A stretch of 37,690 nt of DNA, from contig JAIPDR010000007.1 of the NCBI GenBank assembly GCA_021737615.1, forward strand, positions 1 through 37,690, in the 5' to 3' direction. A program made the position numbers and the translations under genes. Under the pieces are notes generated by a model. That model was not told the origin of the DNA, made no database searches, and saw nothing but the letters and a program-made list of their open reading frames with translations. The stretch's first letter is position 1, and every line of letters begins with the position of its first letter. Positions 32,103-37,690 of this stretch are shown one piece after another. Origin of the DNA: Desulfohalobiaceae bacterium (GTDB lineage Bacteria > Desulfobacterota > Desulfovibrionia > Desulfovibrionales > Desulfothermaceae).

Positions 32103-33155
32103 TCAGGCATTTTCGGAAATCGGGCCGGATCTCTTCAAGGGCTTGTTCCTGTCCAGGACGGGGCACCGGCTGAAGTGCCCCGGGCCGCAAGGTTCTAACC
32201 GGGGGCGGTGCACCCGGCAGGAGTCCTGCCGCATCGAGCACCTGGGATGGAAAGGGCACCCCGACGGCCGGAAAAAAGGAGCAGGGACGGTTCCGGGGAT
32301 GCTGGGCAAAAGCGTCCCCCTCTTGGCGGTTCCGGGCAGAGAGGCCAGCAGGCCCCGGGTGTAAGGATGTGCGGGGTCCCGGATGACCTCCCTGACCGGT
32401 CCCTGCTCGACAATCAGGCCGGCGTACATGACATAGACCCTCTGGGCCAGGTTGGCCACAACTCCGAGGTCATGAGTGATGTACAGAATGGATCTGGAGC
32501 CGTCCTGGATGGTGGACTTGAAGAGCCTGATGATCTGGGCCTGAACCGTGACATCCAGGGCGGTGGTCGGTTCATCGGCAATGATCAGCTCAGGATTGCA
32601 GGACATGGCCATGGCGATCATCACCCGTTGCCTCTGCCCGCCACTTAGCTGGTGCGGGTAACTGGTCAATATGGTCTCCGGCGAAGGCAGACCGACATTG
32701 TCCAAGAGTTCGAGTAAACGGGGCTTGATATCTTTTTGTTCCAGGATCTCGTGGGCCAGGATGGTTTCCTGGATCTGTTCCTTGACCGTGAAGACGGGAT
32801 TCAGGGAGGTCAGGGGATCCTGGAAGATCATGCCGATTCGTTTGCCCCGGATAAAACGCAGTTCATCTTCCCGAAGGTGGAGCAGGTCCCGGCCGGCAAA
32901 GACTATCCTTCCCTGTTCGATCCGCCCCGGAGGACGGGGGATCAGTCCGAGTATGGCCAGAGTGGAAACGGTCTTCCCGCAGCCCGATTCTCCGACGATG
33001 CAGACCGTTTCTCCCTGCTGGACATCATAGCTCAAGTTGTCAACGGCCCTGGCGATCATATCACCGCTGGAAAAAGAAACCTTCAGGTCCTGGACCGAAA
33101 GCAGTTTTTCCAGGCCAGAAGCTGGCCTAAATTGCGCTTTTGCATCTGCCTTCAT
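32103..33155 (-). CDS. Peptide ABC transporter ATP-binding protein, OppD/DppD type
   Basis: 350 aa. Walker [12 protein letters not shown], signature [15 protein letters not shown], Walker B LIIADEP, H-loop YITHDLGVV. The C-terminal region has the cysteine group [14 protein letters not shown] and a later C, as in peptide-family ATPases. An insert-free N-terminal region of about 20 residues ([16 protein letters not shown]) precedes the domain. It is the first gene of an oppD - M24 peptidase - oppF group; the gap to the peptidase is 102 bases. The membrane subunits must lie elsewhere. Confidence 0.92.
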   Translation of the reverse strand: MKADAKAQFRPASGLEKLLSVQDLKVSFSSGDMIARAVDNLSYDVQQGETVCIVGESGCGKTVSTLAILGLIPRPPGRIEQGRIVFAGRDLLHLREDELRFIRGKRIGMIFQDPLTSLNPVFTVKEQIQETILAHEILEQKDIKPRLLELLDNVGLPSPETILTSYPHQLSGGQRQRVMIAMAMSCNPELIIADEPTTALDVTVQAQIIRLFKSTIQDGSRSILYITHDLGVVANLAQRVYVMYAGLIVEQGPVREVIRDPAHPYTRGLLASLPGTAKRGTLLPSIPGTVPAPFFRPSGCPFHPRCSMRQDSCRVHRPRLEPCGPGHFSRCPVLDRNKPLKRSGPISENA

Positions 33156-33232
33156 TGAAACCTTTTAGTATCCAGTTTGAACCTCCGGCGTTATTACAGA
33201 GCTCTTTGCCGTTTTCTTAAATTTGGAACATT

Positions 33233-33457
33233 ATTTGGACAAGTGTCTCTTTTTGGTTAAATTCGAAGCACGAAATTCGAAATCCGAAACAAGCACGAAA
33301 TTCAAATTTTCAAAATTCTCAAACGAAGACAGGTAACAAATCCCAAATAGATTATATTGGTTAAAGTTAGACCACCTCTGACGTTTTGAATTTTGAATTT
33401 TTGTCATTTGAAATTTGTTTCGAATTTCGTGCTTCGAATTTCGAGATTATGTCCAAT
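33233..33457. repeat. About 225-bp imperfect inverted-repeat element, AT-rich
   Basis: Left arm (33259-33318) contains TTCGAAGCACGAAATTCGAA and AATTCAAATTTTCAAAATTC. The right arm (33384-33446) carries the complementary GAATTTTGAATTTTTG and TTCGAATTTCGTGCTTCGAA. Outer TTGGACA (33233) and TGTCCAA (33450) extend it. No gene is found in 33156-33603; the rest of the gap is AT-rich. Confidence 0.75.
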
Positions 33458-33603
33458 TTTGAAGTCATTAAAAAATATATTCAATTATTTTAAATTATTA
33501 ATTTTGAGCATCAAAACGCTGATACGAAGTCTGTATTATGGTCTTTAAGAAAAAGTTATCGGTTATACTTACGCTCGAAAATCCAAAATCATACAGCCGC
33601 GAA

Positions 33604-35274
33604 TCAATCCGGAAATACCGCCCCTTTGTCCGCGCTTGAGACCAGGGAAGCGTATCTGGCCAGGTAGCCTGACCTGACCTTAGGTTCGAAGCAAAATGTT
33701 TGCAGCCTTTCTTTTATTTCCTGGTCCGACAATTTCAGGTTCAGGGTTTTCCCCGGAATATCGATCTCGATGATGTCGCCGTCCTTGATCGCAGCCATGG
33801 GTCCTCCGGCCGCTGCCTCCGGGGAGCAATGGCCTATGGCCGCTCCCCGGCTGGCTCCGGAAAAACGCCCGTCCGTTATCAGGGCCACTTCCTTGTCCAG
33901 ATCCATTCCGGCCAAAGCCGAAGTGGGGGAGAGCATCTCCGGCATGCCCGGACCTCCTTTGGGACCTTCAAAACGGATGACCAGGACTTCGCCCTTTTGG
34001 ACCCTGCCCTCGGCAATCGCCTGGAAGGCTTCCCCTTCGGAATCGAATGTCCTGGCCGGACCGGAGTGTTTGAGCATCTCCTCGGCTACCGCAGCCTGCT
34101 TGACCACAGCCCCATCAGGAGCCAGGTTTCCGGTCAAGATCGCCAATCCACCGGTTTCGTGCACCGGCTGGTCCACTGTCCGAATCACGGAGTTGTCTTT
34201 TATGCCGGCCCCGATTTCAGTGAGCATTTCCCCAACCGGCATTGCCGAGACCGTCAAAGGATGGGAGTGAATGAGGCCGGTTCGCAACAGTTCGGCCATG
34301 ATGGCCGGAATCCCACCGGCATAAAAGAGATCCTGGACATGATGCGGGCCGGCCGGGGCAATGGAGGTCAAGTGGGGGATTTTTTCAGTAAAGTAATCGA
34401 AATCCTTGAGGCCGAGGTCGAGTCCGGCATAATAGGCCATGGCCGGGAGGTGCAAAGCGGTGTTGGTGGATCCGCCCAGAGCCATATCCACGGCCATGGC
34501 GTTTTCAAAGGCCTCTCTGGTCATTATCTCTCTAGGCTTGGTCCCCTGGTTTGCCAGATTCACCGCCTGCCGTCCAGTTTCTTTGGCCAGCCAGGTTCTT
34601 TCCGCGTATGTGGCCGGGATGCTGCCGTTAAAGGGCAGGGCCATGCCCAGGGCTTCGGAGAGATGACTCATGGTGTTGGCCGTGAACATACCTGAACAGG
34701 AACCGGCTCCCGGGCAGGCACAACATTCATATTCCCTGAGTTCCTCTTCGGTTATTCTGCCCCTTTGAAAGCGGCCCACGGCCTCGAAGACCTTGTCCAG
34801 CCCGACGTCCCGGTTGTTTACTCTTCCCGGCAGCATGGGGCCTCCGGAGAGGAATATCGAGGGGATGTTCAAGCGGGCCGCCGCATTGAGCATGCCCGGG
34901 ATGATCTTGTCGCAGGAGGCAAGCAGGACCAGGCCGTCAAAAGGGTGGGCCTGGGCCATGATTTCAATGGAGTCGGCGATCAGTTCCCGGCTGGGCAGGG
35001 AGTACTTCATGCCCTCATGGTTCATGGCGATCCCGTCGCAGACCCCGATGGTGTTGAATTCAACCGGGGTGCCCCCGGCGGCGTATATTCCGGCCTTGAC
35101 CGCTTGGGCCAGCTTATCCAGGTGCATGTGGCCGGGTATGATTTCAGTAAAAGAATTGGCGATGCCGATAAAGGGCTTTTCCAGCTCCCGGTCGGTAAAT
35201 CCGTCGGCCCGCAACAACGAGCGGTGGGGGGTCCGCTGTGGGCCTTTGGTCATCAGATCGCTTCGCTTTTCCAT
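33604..35274 (-). CDS. ilvD: Dihydroxy-acid dehydratase
   Basis: 556 aa. Fe-S and substrate motifs are present: [48 protein letters not shown], and [12 protein letters not shown], with C-terminal [15 protein letters not shown]. It dehydrates dihydroxy acids in valine, leucine and isoleucine synthesis. It needs a cluster supplied by systems such as NifU/NifS. ATG 35274 is preceded by GAGAGGAGG, and the upstream leader has a 20-bp hairpin. Confidence 0.96.
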   Translation of the reverse strand: MEKRSDLMTKGPQRTPHRSLLRADGFTDRELEKPFIGIANSFTEIIPGHMHLDKLAQAVKAGIYAAGGTPVEFNTIGVCDGIAMNHEGMKYSLPSRELIADSIEIMAQAHPFDGLVLLASCDKIIPGMLNAAARLNIPSIFLSGGPMLPGRVNNRDVGLDKVFEAVGRFQRGRITEEELREYECCACPGAGSCSGMFTANTMSHLSEALGMALPFNGSIPATYAERTWLAKETGRQAVNLANQGTKPREIMTREAFENAMAVDMALGGSTNTALHLPAMAYYAGLDLGLKDFDYFTEKIPHLTSIAPAGPHHVQDLFYAGGIPAIMAELLRTGLIHSHPLTVSAMPVGEMLTEIGAGIKDNSVIRTVDQPVHETGGLAILTGNLAPDGAVVKQAAVAEEMLKHSGPARTFDSEGEAFQAIAEGRVQKGEVLVIRFEGPKGGPGMPEMLSPTSALAGMDLDKEVALITDGRFSGASRGAAIGHCSPEAAAGGPMAAIKDGDIIEIDIPGKTLNLKLSDQEIKERLQTFCFEPKVRSGYLARYASLVSSADKGAVFPD

Positions 35275-35290
35275 CTTGGTCCTCCTCTCA

Positions 35291-35340
35291 TATCCGGTTG
35301 GCTCCTGCGGGCCGTGAAGTCCGCAGGAGCCAACCGGATA
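35291..35340 (-). promoter_or_regulatory. 20-bp perfect hairpin in the ilvD leader
   Basis: Arms 35291-35310 and 35321-35340 are perfectly complementary with a 10-base loop. On the ilvD strand the 3' arm ends CCAACCGGATA directly before GAGAGGAGG. No U run follows, and no leader peptide rich in branched-chain codons was seen. Confidence 0.7.
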
Positions 35341-35341
35341 A

Positions 35342-35526
35342 TACTATGTTATACATGCTACTTGCCGCAACAATCGTTTGTTTCAAAGAACCTCGGCTTT
35401 GGTTGGAAAAGCCAAGATTGAGGCGGCTGGAAATCCCGCTTTCCCTGCACACATGAAGGTTGTATCAATTCTGGGCTCGGAGTTCAACAGGCAACCCTCG
35501 GTTGCAAAACAGACTGAAAATATTCC
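35342..35526. other. Region between divergent ilvD and rplU
   Basis: No gene. It holds the ilvD promoter, for which I see no clear -35/-10 pair, and the upstream part of the rplU promoter region. Confidence 0.4.
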
Positions 35527-35555
35527 TTGACTAGAAAAAAAAAAAAGAATATGTT
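35527..35555 (+). promoter_or_regulatory. Promoter of rplU-rpmA
   Basis: TTGACT (35527-35532), a 17-base spacer that is almost all A, and TATGTT (35550-35555). About 180 bases upstream of rplU. Confidence 0.6.
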
Positions 35556-35664
35556 TTTTGTTTATGCCTTGTTCCATTAGTGCGCTTGTGAAATTCGGCA
35601 AATTCCAGCCGCAATGGCGGATACGCTGATACAGCGCATTTTGGCATTTAAAAGCAATCTCAAT

Positions 35665-35712
35665 TATATCCAGTTTGGGCTGCCGGATTTTAGTCTGGGT
35701 TAACCGGATATA
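35665..35712 (+). promoter_or_regulatory. Hairpin in the rplU leader
   Basis: TATATCCAGTT (35665-35675) pairs with AACCGGATATA (35702-35712) with one mismatch. The stem ends nine bases before GGAGGAG of rplU. Same ATATCC ends as the nifU and gpsA hairpins. L21 autoregulation through this structure is possible but unproven. Confidence 0.5.
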
Positions 35713-35735
35713 GGTTTTTTCGGAGGAGAACAGCT

Positions 35736-36044
35736 ATGTATGCTATCGTTGAAAATTCCGGGAGGCAATACCGGGTTCAAGAGGGACAGATCCTGAATGT
35801 GGAGAAACTCGAGGCCGAAGTCGGTTCCGAGGTCTTGCTGGACAAGGTGCTTCTGGTCCACGGCCAGGACGGAGTCAATGTCGGGACTCCCTATGTCCAG
35901 AGCAAGGTGGCCTGCGAGGTGGTCGAGCATGGCCGGGAAAAGAAGGTTGCTGTCTTCAAGCATAAGAAACGGAAGGATTATCGTCGCAAAGCCGGTCACA
36001 GGCAGTGGTACACCAGGTTGAAGGTCAAGGGGATTGAGATATAG
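35736..36044 (+). CDS. rplU: 50S ribosomal protein L21
   Basis: 102 aa, normal length. MYAIVENSGRQYRV at the N-terminus, VLLVHGQDGVNVGTP, and the C-terminal KRKDYRRKAGHRQWYTRLKV are diagnostic. GGAGGAG precedes the ATG. It is followed by rpmA after 9 bases, the conserved L21-L27 pair, with obgE next. Confidence 0.97.
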   Translation: MYAIVENSGRQYRVQEGQILNVEKLEAEVGSEVLLDKVLLVHGQDGVNVGTPYVQSKVACEVVEHGREKKVAVFKHKKRKDYRRKAGHRQWYTRLKVKGIEI

Positions 36045-36053
36045 GAGGCGCAC

Positions 36054-36320
36054 ATGGCACATAAAAAGGCAGGCGGAAGCTCCCGCAACGGCCGGGACAG
36101 TCAGGGACAGCGAAGAGGCGTGAAAAAGTACGGCGGCCAGAGCGTCAAGGCCGGCCAGATCCTGGTCAGACAACTCGGAACCAGGGTCCATCCCGGGGAT
36201 AATGTCGGAATGGGCAGGGATTACACCTTGTTCGCCAAGGTCGACGGCAACGTCAAATACGAAAAGTACACCCGGAAACGCAAGATGAAAACAAGGGTCA
36301 GTATTGAGGCAGCCGCCTGA
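36054..36320 (+). CDS. rpmA: 50S ribosomal protein L27
   Basis: 88 aa. The N-terminal [20 protein letters not shown] tail reaches the peptidyl-transferase centre in known ribosomes, with no cleavable leader like that of some Firmicutes. [18 protein letters not shown] and [20 protein letters not shown] follow. AGGAGG overlaps the rplU end. A terminator stands between it and obgE. Confidence 0.97.
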   Translation: MAHKKAGGSSRNGRDSQGQRRGVKKYGGQSVKAGQILVRQLGTRVHPGDNVGMGRDYTLFAKVDGNVKYEKYTRKRKMKTRVSIEAAA

Positions 36321-36402
36321 GGACAGGTTGTCGCTGTCTCCCCGGTCTATTGCCGCACCCAGGGATGAATCCTCAGGTTAAGGTGAGATTGATGTTTGCT
36401 GA

Positions 36403-37452
<1,050 letters not shown>

Positions 37453-37484
37453 TTAGGAAACATAAAAAAATATTTTTATTTTTA

Positions 37485-37513
37485 TTGACAGGCCAGTTTG
37501 ATTTGGGTAGAAC
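37485..37513 (+). promoter_or_regulatory. Promoter-like element P1 upstream of the right-edge rRNA leader
   Basis: TTGACA (37485-37490), 17-base spacer, TAGAAC (37508-37513). Perfect -35, modest -10. Confidence 0.4.
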
Positions 37514-37528
37514 TGCCGACTTGCTCAT

Positions 37529-37557
37529 TTGACATATTTTCGTTGGGCCGCTTGAAA
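37529..37557 (+). promoter_or_regulatory. Promoter-like element P2
   Basis: TTGACA (37529-37534), 17-base spacer, TTGAAA (37552-37557). The -10 is weak. Confidence 0.3.
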
Positions 37558-37576
37558 AAAAGTTGGCCGAAAGATG

Positions 37577-37605
37577 TTGACAGGGGGAAGGGGAATATGT
37601 ATATT
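37577..37605 (+). promoter_or_regulatory. Strong promoter P3 of the probable rRNA operon
   Basis: TTGACA (37577-37582), 17-base spacer, TATATT (37600-37605), with an AT-rich upstream region. Transcription would start near 37612. Confidence 0.75.
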
Positions 37606-37630
37606 ACTCTTCTTCCGCAAGGGAGAGCAG

Positions 37631-37650
37631 GTTCTTTGACAATTAAATAG
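37631..37650 (+). promoter_or_regulatory. boxA-like antitermination site in rRNA leader
   Basis: GTTCTTTGACAATTAAATAG closely resembles the leader text found before bacterial 16S rRNA genes (boxA CTCTTTAACAATTT). The 16S gene itself would lie beyond the window. Confidence 0.65.
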
Positions 37651-37690
37651 TGAGTTGGGTTCAAGAGTTTTGGATTGCGGCTTTTTTAGT

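Noticed and set aside
35291-35340. ilvD leader hairpin as a branched-chain amino acid attenuator
   Set aside because: No leader peptide with clustered Ile, Leu or Val codons and no terminator U run was found.

Overview
The window looks like a chromosomal segment of an anaerobic, probably sulfate-reducing deltaproteobacterium (Desulfobacterota). Desulfovibrionales-like is my guess, not a demonstrated placement. The clues are a NIF-type NifU/NifS pair, a sulfide-dependent type Thi4, a MetF gene beside NADH-dehydrogenase/formate-dehydrogenase-like subunits, Rrf2 and DsrE proteins, several PAS sensors, and a UGA-containing (selenocysteine) gene. Most genes are housekeeping or redox metabolism. 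I see no prophage, transposase, CRISPR array or defence island.

Layout. 1-4999 (minus strand): a response regulator, metF, a NuoG/FdhA-like iron-sulfur flavoprotein partner without the formate dehydrogenase catalytic residue, and the start of a NuoE-like gene that runs off the left edge. This may be an NADH-linked methylene-tetrahydrofolate reductase module. 5000-10909: a PAS histidine kinase behind two strong terminators, an Rrf2 regulator with a promoter and palindromic operator, a DsrE-like protein, a periplasmic DUF3047 protein and a PAS-GGDEF-EAL protein. 11035-16742 (plus strand): a MOSC protein, nifU, nifS, cysE, cysK and a short periplasmic heavy-metal-associated protein whose CxxC motif is CxxU, with UGA read as selenocysteine. 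The theme here is cysteine and Fe-S assembly. 16884-18787 (minus): two DUF1538 membrane proteins and a PII-like protein.

19099-22948: a corrinoid-enzyme activation protein, a DnaQ-like exonuclease, tRNA-Arg(CCG), a shikimate kinase, a SHOCT membrane protein and an HD protein. 23036-26755: a molybdopterin oxidoreductase diverging from thiE, then a TPP riboswitch with a terminator in front of a Thi4-type thiazole synthase. 26761-33155: nth, gpsA, argB, and an oppF - M24 peptidase - oppD group without permeases. 33604-37452: ilvD, then rplU-rpmA-obgE. The right edge carries stacked TTGACA promoters and a boxA-like leader, most likely the start of a ribosomal RNA operon.

Non-coding structure is unusually rich. 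Four genes (nifU, gpsA, ilvD, rplU) have inverted repeats with ATATCC-type ends a few bases 5' of the Shine-Dalgarno sequence. A roughly 120-130 bp element recurs after nifS and gpsA and before nifU, and its edge forms the tail of the nuoE-like gene. Two other long imperfect palindromes lie at 20946-21071 and 33233-33457. The strongest novelty candidates are the CxxU selenoprotein, the leader-hairpin family and the metF redox module.
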